Shown here: positions 1 through 11,678 of the stretch, piece after piece | How the letters are laid out: each line of letters starts with the position of its first letter | How positions within the stretch are numbered: the stretch's first letter is position 1 | Assembly: GCA_036362985.1 (NCBI GenBank) | Contig: JAYGXS010000008.1 | Location: 6,826,553-6,890,552, forward strand | Length of the DNA stretch: 64,000 nucleotides | Direction: 5' to 3' | Origin: Ligula intestinalis | Taxonomy: Eukaryota; Platyhelminthes; Cestoda; Diphyllobothriidea; Diphyllobothriidae | Program-made: the position numbers and the translations under genes | The notes under the pieces: generated by a model | What the model saw: only the letters and a program-made list of their open reading frames with translations | Databases searched by the model: none | What the model was told of the DNA's origin: nothing

Positions 1-487
1 GTATTGACAGCGCAACAGCCTTGTACATCTTCAATTTTGTTGACAATTGAAGACCATGACGATTCCATACAGAGGCTTGGAGCCAACCGAAGGCTTGGCT
101 AGCTTTGGGGATTCTGCGGGCAACCTCGTCGTCTATTTTAATGTTGCGGGAAAGCGTACTGCCGAGGTAAGTGAAGTTGTCCACGTTCTACAGTTCGGCT
201 CCGTTGATGTTGATGCGTGCGGGGTTGAAGTCAACCCCTGGCGGCGGTTGATGCATAACCACCGTCTTGTCCGTGTTGATGGTGATGTCAAAGTTGGCGC
301 AACCTGCTGCAAAGAGGTCCATGCTCCTTCGCATGTCCGCTTCGGTGGTGGTGTTGAGAGCGCAGTCGTCCGCAAACAGCAGATCATGGACTGGTTGTGG
401 TGACGCGCGTGGGGGCCTGCATTCGACGAACGTTGAGAGGGTTTCCGTCCGTTCTGTAGTTGATGGGGATTCCGGGACGCTCGTCAC
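1..487 (-). pseudogene. RT palm end and thumb of retrotransposon 1, truncated by window edge
   Basis: The ORF at 188-487 holds [18 protein letters not shown], the second catalytic Asp pair of the RT palm, followed by the TDKTVVMHQPP primer-grip region. Below 188 the reading shifts frame again and continues to base 1. This is the continuation of the RT at 384-2048 and not a separate gene. Confidence 0.75.
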
Positions 488-2048
488 GGTAGGCGTCCAT
501 CAGCATGGCAGAGAACATGAGACTGAAGAGGGTGGGCGCGAGGACACAGCCCTGCTTCACTCCATTGGTCACTGCGAAGGCTTCAGACAGCGTTTCGTAG
601 TCCATGACGTGCGCCATAATCCCATTATAAAGTTGTCGAACCATGTGGTTGAAGTGTTCCGGACAGCCAAACTTCTGCATAACCTTCCAAAGTCCGGGCC
701 GGTTCACCGTGTCGAAGGCTTTTGTCAAATCTACGAACGTAGTATAGAGGTGGGTCCGCATCTCCTGACATTTCTCCTGCAGCTGACGCGCGGCAAATAT
801 CATGTCAGTGGTGCCGCGGTGACGTCGAAAACCACATTGACGTTCAGGCAGAAGCCCTTGTTCCGGGTGGCTACTCAGACGATTGAGGAGAACGCTTGCG
901 AAGATTTGACCGGCAATATTCAGCAGTGAGCTGCCGTGGTGGCTGTCACAGACTTGACGATTCCCCTTACGCTTGTAGAGGTGGACGATGGTGGCGTCCT
1001 TGAAATCCTGGGGAACTTGGTCCTGTCGCCACATCTCTTGGAACAGGGTGGTGAGGAGAGTTATGAGTTGGTGACCACCATATTTATAGATCTCCGCCGG
1101 GATCCCGTCGGATCCGGGTGCCTTCCCACTGGACAGCTGCTGCACAGCCTTAATGGTATCCTCAGGGGTGGGTGGGAGGTCGAGATCAGCATTAATTTCG
1201 ACTTGCGGCAACCGTTCAATGGCAGCCTCAAAGGTGGTAGAGGGCCGGTTGAGTACACTTTGGAAGTGCTCGGCCCAGCGGCTCAGAAGTTGGGTCTTCT
1301 CAGTGATGAGTGTGGTACCGTCCGCGCTGAGAAGTGGGGCTGTGCCTCTTACTATGGGGCCGTAAACCTCTTTGAGCGCAGCGAAGAAGTTCTTCCATTC
1401 ATTGCGGTCTGCATAGCCTTGGATTTCCTCACCCTTACGAGCCATCCAAGCTTCCTGCATTTCCCGCAGCCGCTGCTGTACAAGACGGCGACTTTGGTAG
1501 TAGGCTGCTTTCGTGGCGTCGGTAGGGCGAACGACATATTTGTTACGGAGGCGATTCTTCTCAGAGATGAGAGTACTGATGGCTGCATCGTTTTCGTCGA
1601 ACCAGTCTTGGTGTGGGCGGGGCGCAGGCCCAAGGATGCGTTTGGCAGTGGATTGGACAGCATCCCGTAGTTGACACCATCGAGTCTCCACGGAGGTGTT
1701 CTCTTCTGCGACAGGGAGGTTATTCAGCTGTTGGGTCAACTCGTTGCTGAAACGCAAATGCTTGGCAGGCAAGTTTAACAAAGCAGTATTCAACTTACCT
1801 GGGGGTCGCTTACCTTGAGGTCTCCTGCGTGGTTGAAGACGGATCCGCATCTTGGAGATGATGAGACGATGATCGGTATCACCATCGGCACCCGGCATTG
1901 CCTTTGTCACCAGCACGTCCTGCTGATAGCGCCGCCGCACGAGGACATAATCCAGAAGATGCCACTGACGAGACCTGGAGTGCATCCAGGTCGCCTTGTG
2001 CTGCAGCGGTTGGCTGAAGTAGGTGTTGGTCAGTATGAGACGGTGCAC
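384..2048 (-). pseudogene. Reverse transcriptase of retrotransposon 1
   Basis: A 554-residue ORF that begins with the end of the endonuclease domain (TDHRLI) and continues into an RT domain. Recognisable RT blocks are [15 protein letters not shown], the [12 protein letters not shown] block with the first catalytic Asp, and [14 protein letters not shown]. The frame breaks just before the second catalytic block: the LLFADDCAL motif is found in a different frame at 188-487, and reading continues to the window edge. The element is therefore an inactive copy. A block reading [12 protein letters not shown] stands where related RTs have a conserved NYRGISLL-like stretch, which is a further sign of decay. 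Confidence 0.85.
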
Positions 2049-2803
2049 CGCGCAGGTGCGAAGGAGGAGTAGGCCATTGTCAGTTCGCGGAGGCCGTGAG
2101 GTCCGAGCACTCCTCTCCAGGCGGCGTGGTCTGTGCCGACGCGGGCATTGAAGTCACCAAGGATTATCAACTTGTCCGCTTTCGGCACAGAGGCCAGGAG
2201 GGCGTGCAGATCCTCGTAGAACTTGTTCTTTGTCTCGTCAGAGCTGGTCATCGGAGGAGCGTAGACACTAACGATGGTGGCGAATTGGCCACCCCAGAGA
2301 GGCAGGCTGAGGCTCATCAGGCGTTCGTTGATGCCCTGCGGCGTACAGGGTAGTCGTCCCACGACGTCCTTCCGGATAGCAAAGGCGACGCCGGCTTTGC
2401 GTCGGTCTGTCGTCGGACGGCCCACATAGAAGAAGGTGTAGCTGGCACCCACCTCTTCTATGGAACCTTCACCGGAGAAGCGGGTTTCACTGAGTGCGGC
2501 GATGTCCACCTTGTAGCGCGCCAGTTCCCGGGTGACAAGCGCTGTTCTCCGTTCCGGTCGGATGCTCCTCGGGTTAACTAAAAGGGAACGAACATTCCAA
2601 GCGCCGAAGATGATAGGACTTACCTGGGCTCCCTGAGCTGTCCTGTGAGCTCTGGGAGCTGGCCTGTGGGAAGTAAAGGGGTTAGTGGGAGGGAGGCGAA
2701 GAGATATGTTTTGATTTGCGTTTGTATTGTTTCGACTGCGTGTATGCAGTCTGACAGCCACGGTCACCTGGCAGATGTCGTGACCCAGCGTGTTTGGAAC
2801 CAT
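2030..2803 (-). pseudogene. Endonuclease domain of retrotransposon 1
   Basis: This 257-residue ORF carries the exonuclease-endonuclease-phosphatase fold of LINE endonucleases, which nick target DNA to prime reverse transcription. Visible motifs are GAWNVRSL near the start of the domain, IAALSETRF in the middle with the catalytic Glu, and [12 protein letters not shown] near the end. The last third of the domain, including the TDHRLI motif, is found in the next ORF after a frameshift close to 2040, so the protein is broken. The first 65 or so residues are low-complexity and may be 5' untranslated sequence rather than protein. Confidence 0.85.
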
Positions 2804-4192
2804 CTTTTATAGGACCATCAACCGTCTCACGAGAGGCGGCAGCGCTTCTCCTAAATTGGACTGCCTGTCACAAGTAGCTGCTGCCGAACAACACCATGGG
2901 CCGCGATTGATTTGGTATCGAACGACCACTTGGTTACGAGCCGCCTACAACGTTGCTGTCGCGCCGCCATAGGACTTTTAGGGGGAAGGTATTTGGGGAG
3001 TAGGGGGTGGAAGCAGCAGTACTCATCCTAGTAGCAGTAGTGGTGAAGGCGACAGTCTCTCCATTTATGCTTCTACGCATTCTAGTGCTGCGACATCCGA
3101 TTGCTGTTAGAGTTACTGCTACGAGTAGTATCGTCACTGATGTTACTAAGGGGGCAAGCTCTGCTAGGACTAAGAATGCTAATCATGATGATGAAATGAC
3201 TATATGGGTAGACATCGTTACAATGGAGGTGAATTAAAGTAATGTAATGGAATAGTATAGGTATGACAGTAGAGACAACATGGGAGAAGTAGCAGGTAGA
3301 GTAACAGATAACAAATATTAATTGGACAAAAAATAGTAAGATAAAATCGATGTGGAATCAGGCATACATGAGCATAAAGAACAATGGATGCAATGTTAAG
3401 ACTACCGGATATCGAGTAGATTACGCAGATACAGCAACGTTACGAGAGTACTGAAATGCGTAAGCTAGGTAGGTAAGCACTGATCGCGAACGGTTGTAAT
3501 AATGGTAGTTACGATAAAGCAACTAGAGATAGCAAGTTTAGCAAATGGGTAATAAAGAGTAAGGGAAAATAAACGATAAAATACAAACAGACAATGGTAC
3601 GGTATAAAGTAAGAAGCTTCCTTCCACCAGCTACGTCTACTAGGGTACTTACAGCTGCAACCCGGGGACATACCGGGCGTGGGGACACACAGACCGGAGA
3701 CCCTCACTTGGTTTGGCCCGCTGACCGCGGCGGGGAGCCGGGGGGTGGCCGCCAGGCAGAGCCTAGCTACGGGGAGCCACAAGTGAGAGCTGGATGCCAG
3801 CCAAGGACGCTAGGCGTAGCCACCACCTACGCGAGTTGGATGATACGATCTGCCACGACCTTCACGTTCAACCCCCAGCTGAACACCCCATACCCTCCAT
3901 TTATTCCAAATATAATGTCTGATTCTGACTGACTAAATATCTACATAGGGTTTACATGTCAAGGTCTTTTCTCGCCACCCGATGGTTTAATGCGATAAGG
4001 GTATTCATACTTAACGATGTACAACAAATTAACTGTATTTTTTACGATAGTGTTGGCTAACCGGATGTTTCTGTGCGTTATTTTCACATTCGAAATTCTT
4101 TCTGGCTCATTCAATAATTGCTACAGTTTTAAAAATGCATCAGCCTGAGAGATCGCTTACCGCATTTTTAACATTTTGAATTCTTTTCGTAG
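2804..4192. other. No gene seen
   Basis: This stretch lies between retrotransposon 1 and the first recognised PIAS exon. It has a GC-rich patch at about 3650-3850 inside AT-rich sequence, with no ORF that resembles a known protein. Earlier PIAS exons (SAP and PINIT domains) are expected upstream of 4193 on the + strand, but I could not find them here. Confidence 0.5.
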
Positions 4193-4291
4193 GCAATGGT
4201 GAGGGCCAAACTATCTTCGGAGGATGATTTACAGTCGGATGGATGGATTCCTGTCTCCTTGCTCTGTCCCCTCACTCTCACGCGGATCGAA
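4193..4291 (+). CDS. PIAS: PIAS-type SUMO E3 ligase, exon with start of SP-RING
   Basis: A 99-base exon between a TTCTTTTCGTAG acceptor and a GTGAGT donor. It codes 33 residues in phase 0 on both sides and ends VSLLCPLTLTRIE. The VSLLCPL block matches the beginning of the SP-RING (zf-MIZ) domain of PIAS proteins, which transfer SUMO from the E2 to nuclear substrates. Joined to the exon at 6850 it continues directly into IPVRSVNCDHLQC, the next SP-RING block, with no phase conflict. The preceding residues fit the linker between the PINIT and SP-RING domains. The 2558-base intron that follows holds no recognised gene. Confidence 0.85.
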
Positions 4292-6849
4292 GTGAGTCCA
4301 GCCATATTTTTAGCAATGTTATTTGACCGTAAATGTAAAGGATGCCCTCATGTGGTTATCACGTTAAACTGTCTATCTTAAACTGTTCATATAGGCGTCC
4401 TTATTTGCAGGGTTTGGGATCGCAGCTCAGTGAAGGATATGATGACGCTATGAGCGAGCAGTCCTTCTGTTTTAATTTAGCTATGACTGTGTCAAAAAGC
4501 CTGTTTAGTCCTTTAAAGGAGAAAGGCAACCGATATACTAGGACCGGATCAGGTCTACTCTTCCCTCCTTAGCTACTGATCCGCTCAAGTCAACTCACCT
4601 GATGAGCGACTGCTTATGTATCAATCCGTAGAACCTGCTTATTTTGGGCACCGTTTATTAAAGAACATGCTGTTAAGAGTCCCCTTTAGATGCCTCGGTT
4701 ACCCTTAAGTAGGTCCAAGGATTGTAGCTATTAATCTGTTTACCAGTTTTTTTCGTTTTTTTATTAGTTTATGTGGTAGTAGGCCTGTTTTTCGTTTTGA
4801 AAATCGGACCTCCCGAGTCTGGTGTAGGATGTCGTTAATTTGACAAAAAGCCGAGAGATCGCAGTCTAATTACGCCTTTTGTAAGCTGAACACAACAAGA
4901 AGAGCACACACGTGGAAGTATTTTAGCGTATTTAGTACATCATATTTAGGGCAAAAAACGCGTGTGCAGTCATGTCCGTCTGACCAATCAGATACTATCC
5001 TCGAGCAAGTAGCGACACGATTGGCTTGTAAATCATTCGTCTGGCTTCTCAGAGTCCAAGCTTGGCACCATCTTTAACTTGTAAATTATTTATTGATTGC
5101 CAGTTTACTTGCGTCGCGCCTAGGCGGATCGATAGCCTCGCATGAGCAAAACTCCCTGCGTGCTCGCGTGTCAGTTAGGGCGGCTGCCAACATAGGCGAT
5201 GACGCAAGATTCAGTGTGATGTGAAAAATAAACGTGTCGACTTCTACGTCTCCTACACTATCACGTGTCGGAATTTTACACGCGTTTTATTCCATGATCT
5301 GCTAATAGCTGCAGTTAAAGCCGATTAGGAATTTCGATGAGTACATAGCGGGGGGTTAAGTAAGTGAAACCCTGCCAACTGCGTAAGAGGTGAGAGAAGT
5401 CATGGGAAGGCCAGATTGATAGAAGAAATGTATTCCGTCGATAAGAGTTAGGAGAAAGTTGCCACTCGGTCTGGAATGAAGTTCGACCGTGAGGGCCGTG
5501 TGAATGCGTGGGGTCATTACAGCGGCCAACGATGCTGCCTGCGTCCACACCATGACGGGCGGCATCCCGAGCGTTCGTCAGTGTGAGAATTGTCACAACG
5601 GCGCCAGATCGGGCTTTGTTTGCGTCAGCCTAAGGACGATGATTGGCTCGGCCAGTCTGAAGTGCGTATATGCATCCCGATCTCGCTAGGGCAAAGACTG
5701 CGCGTCGCATGCGCACATGGGCCATCGCGCTGGGTCTAGCGCGACTGGTCGATGAAGATTGTCACTGAGAGACCATGTCTGTGGCGTCTCACGTTAGCAG
5801 GAGGTTGCCTGTAGAACCGTTACAAGTATGTTTGTCACAATGTAAGAGAGGCGAATAGCTTTTGTGACATAGAAAGCCAGCGGCGAACATTCATCAAGAC
5901 ATGCAAAATAATATCTGCCGGTATGGATTTTTTGTGGGGCCGCCTGGGGAACGTGTAAAGCGCGCCCCTCAGGCTCATGGGCACCTGATTTTAGGATAGA
6001 GGACAGGCAGGGCATGTCAAGAAACCAATTAGATGACAATATTTATGTATAATAAAAAGGTTACGAGGAAAAGTTGGGTCGCGTTCTCAAACCTTGAGAG
6101 AAGCCATTGAAGTAGGCTTTAATATCATCGCTAACCTCCCGCCCGACCAACGGAGAACGCGTGTATGTAAGGGGAGTGTGCTTTAACCTCGGGCGAGGTC
6201 ACTGAGGTACATTTTCTAGTGTAACCACCAATACCAACCAGAAAAAAGGTTGGCGAAGTGCAAAAGTGGGAAGATTGTGGAAATCACCGTACTTAAAATT
6301 TGTAAGTAAGTGGTCATTCCTGCTGTTAATTCAAAAGGCTAATTTCGCTTAGTATACTGACTTAAGCGGTTATGGTATGCTGTGACCTTCGGAGGACCGC
6401 TCTGCAGTTCAGTGCCATTATCAAAGCCCTGCTGGATCGACGGATGGCGTGTAGGAAACTGTAAGGTCATGGGCAGTTCGACCTAATCAAACGTTTAAAT
6501 AGGAGGCTACAATAGATAAGGACCTTTTGAAGACTCCGCTTGGAAACCCTACCTATCTGTCTCTCTTGGTTTCCTCAACAATGTGATTACGCATATAATA
6601 TGTTGATTTTGAGAAGGATTAAAGCAGCTTATTATTTGTGTGCAAAATTGGTTTATGTTTTTTCGCCATTGGACGGTGTGAGGGATTTCGTGGTCCCATA
6701 TACGAATGCCGCTGCCAGTTATTAAGCCGCTTTCGAATGCAGTAAATGTCAGGTCTTGTTTGTGGCATATTCTGATGGATTTTTTTGCCATTTCCAGTCT
6801 ACGAGATTTTTGGTGCCTCTGTACATGCACTCCGTCTGCTCTTCTGCAG
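4292..6849 (+). other. PIAS intron
   Basis: This lies between the GTGAGT donor at 4292 and the pyrimidine-rich CTGCTCTTCTGCAG acceptor ending at 6849. It contains only scattered short ORFs with no family resemblance. Blocks around 5000-5300 and 6100-6240 may be unrecognised repeats. Confidence 0.7.
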
Positions 6850-6989
6850 ATCCCTGTGCGCTCAGTGAACTGTGACCACCTGCAGTGCTTTGACCTCTCC
6901 TCCTATCTAACAATCAACAAGAAGCGTCCTCGGTGGTCCTGTCCTGTCTGCAGTTCGCCCGCCCCATTCCGCGATCTGCGACGCGATGA
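6850..6989 (+). CDS. PIAS: PIAS-type SUMO E3 ligase, zinc-binding exon of SP-RING
   Basis: A 140-base exon starting right after a good acceptor and ending at a GTAAGT donor, leaving two bases (GA) of the last codon. It codes the core of the SP-RING: IPVRSVNCDHLQCFDLSSYL, then KKRPRWSCPVCSSPAPF. The C-x-H pair in NCDHL and the Cys pair in CPVC are the zinc ligands of this family, and the Trp before CPVC is also conserved. The order and spacing agree with animal PIAS proteins, where this domain binds the SUMO E2 Ubc9. This is the strongest host-gene call in the window. A ZMIZ-type relative is a less likely alternative. Confidence 0.92.
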
Positions 6990-7921
6990 GTAAGTGCTTT
7001 TATGTGACCTCCACTTTACCCTTGTTTGTGCCTTAGCTTGCGTAACCCGCGACCAGTTTTCATCAACCATCGATAAGTATTTCTCACAAAGATGGAAGGC
7101 TGGATGACCTGTTTTAGCTGCTTGTGGGCCACGGTCCAGTCATACCCTCAGCACAGGTCACGTGAAAGTGGACATATGCGCTTCCTCATGAGTGTTTGAT
7201 CTCAGCAATCGACCGATTTAACCATGGCACAACTCCTGTCGTCTGCCAGTTTGCATTTTAATACACACTAGGCGGGCCCTTAAACAAATTGTGATCGTTT
7301 GTATTCCGTCTATCGGTTGCGATATCACTAGTATTCAGGATTGCGACCGAACTACCAACCATCCCTGGCATGTGTTCACCTCCTGTTGTTTCAATCATAT
7401 CTGACAGATTTTGCTAACTTTTCGTGTTCTGGTGAAGGTACTGTTTCGTTAGGTACACAACCCTATATTGTCGCATGACTTTAGTTCAGTCAAACTGCGT
7501 TCTGACCACTAGGAGCAGAAGTCGTTTACAAGGTCCCATGCAAAGTTTTTGGTGTAATACTACGGCCAAACAGGAAGGTCCGTCTACATACGCATTAAAG
7601 AGCACCAACTGGCAGTGAATTGAAGTGAACATTTATCTGAGGAGGAAACACATTTGCATGGGGCAAAACACGCATCGTCGGAGTTTGTCCTTCCAAAAGG
7701 CCTAGAATTTCCTACGACCATGCACTGCGATGATTCATGCATTAACCAACATATCGAGTTGGATGGAATGTTCAAACACTTCAAAGAAAGTTAAGAGAGA
7801 AAAGAGCTTAGCAAGATGGACTGACTCCAAATGAATAATGACTTTTCTGCACATTTACATTTTAAGTTATTCTTAAATTTTCGAAAATGCCCATTGAGAA
7901 ATTTAGAAGATGAATTGGCGA

Positions 7922-7950
7922 AAATACGTTTTTTTTCGATAATCCTCATC
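7922..7950 (-). ncRNA. Degenerate hammerhead-like core
   Basis: Minus strand: CTGATGA, then GGATTATC, then GAAAAAAAACGTA. The two invariant core blocks (CUGANGA and GAAA) and a following NUH triplet are present, but stem II could form only two base pairs and stem I is not evident. It is either a decayed ribozyme or a chance match. The same layout recurs at 9385-9412. Confidence 0.25.
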
Positions 7951-7978
7951 AGGACTTTGCATATATATGGGAAGTCGG

Positions 7979-8452
7979 CATAGCCTGATGGCGGTCGCTT
8001 CTGCCGTAGCCAACAGGTGCTGTCCAGGAAATTTTGAATAGCTTGAAGGTACTTTGTAGATCACTCGGAAGGTGTTTGCTACTGCTTGACTAAGGAGGCG
8101 CCTGACTCAAGCTGTAGCAACCACCTTCCCTACAGCCAACGCCCATGTTCTGTTCTCAACTACTCCCATCCTATATGGAGAGATCAAGGGCAATCTGCCA
8201 GCCCAGACCACCTCTATTTGCATAGGAACAGGATGTATTGGTCGCACGAGCCGGCGTTTATCCGAAATAGTTCGAGAACACATTCCAGCATGGTTAGGAA
8301 AGGGCCAACTAAAGGGTGTAAACAATTCCATTCTAGCGTGGATGCCAAAGAGGCCTTTCGAGTTATCTACAAGGTTAATTCAACTTATTCAACATTTCTT
8401 GGACAGTGTCTATTGGCTACGGCAGAAGCGGCCGTCATCAGGCTACGCCGAC
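7979..8452. repeat. Inverted repeat, Penelope-like terminal repeat relic
   Basis: Bases 7979-8033 on the minus strand match 8398-8452 on the plus strand over about 55 bases, with some eight differences. Both contain the block TTGGCTACGGCAGAAGCG. A third, more diverged copy lies on the minus strand at about 9660-9750. On the minus strand the first arm is followed about 25 bases later by a hammerhead-like core, the layout expected of a Penelope-like terminal repeat. The family assignment is inference. Confidence 0.5.
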
Positions 8453-9384
8453 CGGTCCTGTGCGCCCAAAAGAGCTTGATCGCGGCGCCGCAGCTACCAT
8501 TGGTAAAAGCTGCTTATCAACCAGCCAGCAGCTTATCACCTCGACCGACTTCCAGTCCCCTTTACCCTGACAATCGTACTATATTTCGTCTACCAACCCG
8601 CATAGTTTGTTTACTTAATTATCATATAAATGTAAAGGCCTGACGAGAATTTATCGAAAACAAACGTATGTTTGCCAATTGATCATCGAAATTTTAATCA
8701 TTGTTTGCATATTTTCTCTAGTCTGACGAAGATTTGAGGAACCAGTCTCGCATATTTACTGCAAAAATTTACCTTGTTGTGCCAAGGAATGCCTTTTCTT
8801 CAAATTAAATTTCGTAGCTCACTAGTTCATGTGCAAAAGAAGGCTGGAATCGCTTAATTTGCTTCCTTCGTTGACACTATTCAGCCGTATCCGCAGGTCA
8901 TGTGAGCGTGGACATGTTTGCCCCTGCCAGCTGTTTATCAAGCGGTTGACTCACTCCCTGTCCACCGCCGTACGGGACTTTCAGGCCTTTATGCTCATTG
9001 AAAAATATTAATCCGTTACTGTTAGTATTTCAGTCATATCAAACATAGTGTACTAACTCACGAGTATTGTCATTTCGTGTTCTGGTGCGGAGATTGTCCT
9101 GTTGTTTGAGTTAGTGGCTCTGTTTGCGGCAGTGTGCAAAAGAGGTGCATGCCGAAAATCCACATAAAAAATGTGTAAGTGCACCGTCTTTTGTTTAGGG
9201 GGGGGGGCGTACTGATATATCTTTGTAAATCAAACTATACCTACTGTTACAAAATAAGTAGACAATAATGCGTAAAACAACTGTCCTGGTGGTTGACTAA
9301 ACTTCAACCAAAGCTGACTCCAATCTGGTAAAAGTGGCGCTAGTATCAGATTTTTTGTTGTTCAAGAAGTCAAAATAGGCGAAA

Positions 9385-9412
9385 GAACGTTTTCGATTAA
9401 TTCATCATCAGG
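9385..9412 (-). ncRNA. Degenerate hammerhead-like core
   Basis: Minus strand: CTGATGA, TGAATTAATC, GAAAACGTT. This is the same core order as at 7922-7950, and both are followed by a TTTCGCC block, so the two come from one repeat family. Stem II is very weak, so activity is doubtful. Confidence 0.25.
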
Positions 9413-9909
9413 CGTTTACAACAATATAAAGGGGGTAGAGTTAGCAAAAGTTTAAGCAACCAATCAACGGTATTTAAGGAGAGAGGGGGGAATTGTTAAG
9501 AGATCAAAGGGGGGGGAGGGGGGAGGAGGGACGTGCCCCACAGTTACTTCATATCAACTGGTCGTCTCGTCGCTTCGCGGTGTCTTCACACCAGTTGTCA
9601 CTGCTCATCATCCCGTGGCATTCTAGAAGGTATGCGGATGGCTGTTGAGTTTGTTCTCGGCCACGGAAGCCGTAGGGCCACTACGAAGGCCTTCTGCGCA
9701 CATAAGATCGGGTTTGTGAGTCGTATGGCCACATCTTCTGCCGTCGCAAGTATCCGTTGACGCAGGAACTTGGAGTGTTTCGCTGGTTATTTATAAAAGA
9801 CTCGAAACGTTTGGTTTACGTTTACGCGTTGTTGTCATAACAGTTGTCTTAAGTACGCTTTAAGCCCCGGCATATGTATATCATCCCTGCTTTTTTTCCT
9901 TCCTTTAAG

Positions 9910-10386
9910 TTTTTTCGTCCAATTGATTGCTGATCGGACTCTCAAGGATGCCGAAATGGTCCAGGTAGATGTCAATGGACAGTTGCGAGGTGTCTCGAAA
10001 CCACTTGAAAATGACCTCACTGCTGTCATATCCATCAAGGATTCGGTTTCGGTAATTACCTCCGACAACTCGACGCATGCTGCCGTTCCCTCACTCCGCA
10101 ATGGGATCTCTACGACGACGCCTTGCAGGTTGGAGTCGAATTTCTCTTACAGCCCTGTGACGCCGGTAGATCTTAATGTTTATCCAGTCAGTGACTGTGT
10201 CGTTCTCCTTGACAATGACACTGATGACGCCGACGACCAGGAGGGGCGAGCTACGCAACCGGAGAAATCCGCAGATGTGCATTCCATGTCTTCCAATGGT
10301 TACAGTGGTCCAATCCTTTCCTTTGTCTTCCCAGATGAACAGTCAGGCGAACTTTCTTCTGAGGCGCTAGATTCCGCACCAAGGAA
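9910..10386 (+). CDS. PIAS: PIAS-type SUMO E3 ligase, post-RING and SUMO-interacting exon
   Basis: This exon starts after the TTCCTTTAAG acceptor and ends at a GTAAGT donor. The first base completes the codon left open by the previous exon, giving an Asp and then FFVQLIADRTLKDAEMVQV. The block VQVDVNGQLR matches the segment after the SP-RING in PIAS proteins, which in human PIAS1 reads IQFKEDGTW. Further on, CVVLLDNDTDDADD is a hydrophobic core followed by acidic residues, the pattern of a SUMO-interacting motif, which PIAS proteins carry in the same relative place. The rest is Ser/Thr-rich and poorly conserved. The exon ends in phase 2, so at least one more exon must follow. Confidence 0.8.
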
Positions 10387-11094
10387 GTAAGTTACTGTTT
10401 CCTATCCTCCAATCTGGTTTGCGTCTCTATTGGCACGTCTTTGCTTGCGTACAAATCTAGTCGTCGTTGCTAGAGGTATGTAGCTGACGCCCAATATTGT
10501 TTTGTCCGGCTACTCTGTTCAAGGCCAGCTGCCTCAAGGTCATCCACTATCTCAATGAGCGCTTTCAGACGGGCTGACCTGCAAACACTTGACCGACTTC
10601 CACACACACGTGTGTCCAGGCATTCGCGCTGCCCAAGCGCCGCTTGAACATGTCGCTTTCCCTCACTCTCAGCCGACACAGCCCGCGTCATTAGACATGA
10701 AACTCCCTTGGGGTAATGTCACACGCACCAATTTGAGAAAACCTGGATCTGCTCCGCAATCCTACTTAAGCAGCTACCACCACTGTATCATGCCCTCTCA
10801 TGCCTGGCTGGACGCAGTCAGCACGGGCTCTGGCTTCGCCAGTAAACACTGCCGTTTGAGACAGCAACTAGGTGTCATATACACAATGAATCGCCCGCAC
10901 AGGCGCTTTCTGCCTTTTACCTACTACTGGAAATTTGGCCTGAAGATTGTAGTGATCCGAGTACAACCCCTGCTTAGGCGCCACAGGTCCATTTAGTACA
11001 GGTAGTTTCAGCCGGTTTGTTCAGCAGTGACCACGGGATTGGGCAGTTTTCACTCCACTGTTTTGCCGTCAATGAAACCGAATGCTTCTTACTT
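10387..11094 (+). other. Intron, possibly with a terminal PIAS exon
   Basis: A TTTCAG acceptor at 10563-10568 would give an exon in the right phase that reads about 24 residues (RADLQTLDRLPHTRV and on) to a TGA. It could be the last PIAS exon, but nothing in it is family-specific, so I do not call it. The rest shows no recognised feature. Confidence 0.3.
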
Positions 11095-11114
11095 ACTTGT
11101 ACTTGTAACGGTAT

Positions 11115-11609
11115 TCACCTCGGGCGGGTTGAGCCGGCATCAGTTTTGACGTTGACTGCATCATAAATCACAGCTGTCCAGGCGCGTCGATCTTGCGCCT
11201 GTTCACACGAGAGCACCATCCATTCACGGTTCCACTGGCGTAGGCCGTAGACGCATGGGCCGGAAACTGACGACAGATCCTGCTTGATCGTTGCTGTCCA
11301 AGTTTTCAGCTGCCCGCCGCGACGTTTTTGCCAGGTGGGGGGAGGCGTCGCCACAAGCAGGTCACGAATCAGCTCACCATCATCACGCCGGGACGCATGC
11401 CCGAACCACCGAAGTCGTCTCTGAAGCAGGAGTGGAGGGAGAGCGTCCAAGTGACAGCGTCGGTGAAGATCGGAGCAGCGAATTCGGTCGACGCGTCGGT
11501 GACGAAGGATGCGGCGTAGGCAGTCATTGTCAAACACCTCAAGGCGCCTCATGTCCTCAACACGCATAGGCCATGTCTCTCCGCCATAGAGCAGGATAGA
11601 TCGAACCAC
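11115..11609 (-). pseudogene. C-terminal domain of retrotransposon 2
   Basis: This is the domain that follows the RT in this LINE group. Blocks such as LYGGETWPMR, RRLEVFDNDCLRRIL, LRWFGHASRRDDG and VYGLRQWNREW are typical of its many flatworm relatives. Its biochemical role is unclear. It is in the same frame as the RT but separated from it by two stop codons. Confidence 0.8.
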
Positions 11610-11678
11610 TGCTTGGTAAACACGGGACTTTGTGCGTAGTGATATTTCCCTTCTATTCTATAGAGGAGCGCACAGTCG

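Larger units (their letters stand above)
1..2803 (-). mobile_element. Non-LTR retrotransposon 1, dead, runs off the left edge
   Basis: The minus strand codes for an apurinic-type endonuclease followed by a reverse transcriptase, the usual order of a LINE second ORF. The endonuclease lies at 2030-2803 and the RT at 384-2048, with the RT tail in other frames from 487 to the window edge. At least two frameshifts break the ORF, near 2040 and near 430. The sequence resembles the endonuclease-reverse transcriptase genes annotated widely in flatworm and other animal genomes, but I cannot assign the clade (RTE-like or a relative) by eye. The 3' end is outside the window. No target-site duplication could be identified. 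Confidence 0.85.
6990..9909 (+). other. PIAS intron with Penelope-like relics
   Basis: This 2920-base intron runs from the GTAAGT at 6990 to the CCTTCCTTTAAG acceptor ending at 9909. It contains inverted repeat arms (7979-8033 and 8398-8452), a third diverged copy at about 9660-9750, hammerhead-like cores at about 7922-7950 and 9385-9412, a G run at about 9199-9207 and a G-rich tract at 9484-9530. The rest, including 6990-7919 and 8641-9379, shows nothing I recognise. Confidence 0.6.

Noticed and set aside
8086..8643. 185-residue ORF on the plus strand
   Set aside because: It overlaps the inverted-repeat relic in the PIAS intron, shows no domain, and its one recognisable block is the repeat itself.
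9533..9760. Plus-strand ORF in the same intron
   Set aside because: It is antisense to a diverged copy of the repeat block seen at 8400; no protein family.
10569..10645. Terminal PIAS exon after a TTTCAG
   Set aside because: The phase fits, but the short product has nothing specific to the family.
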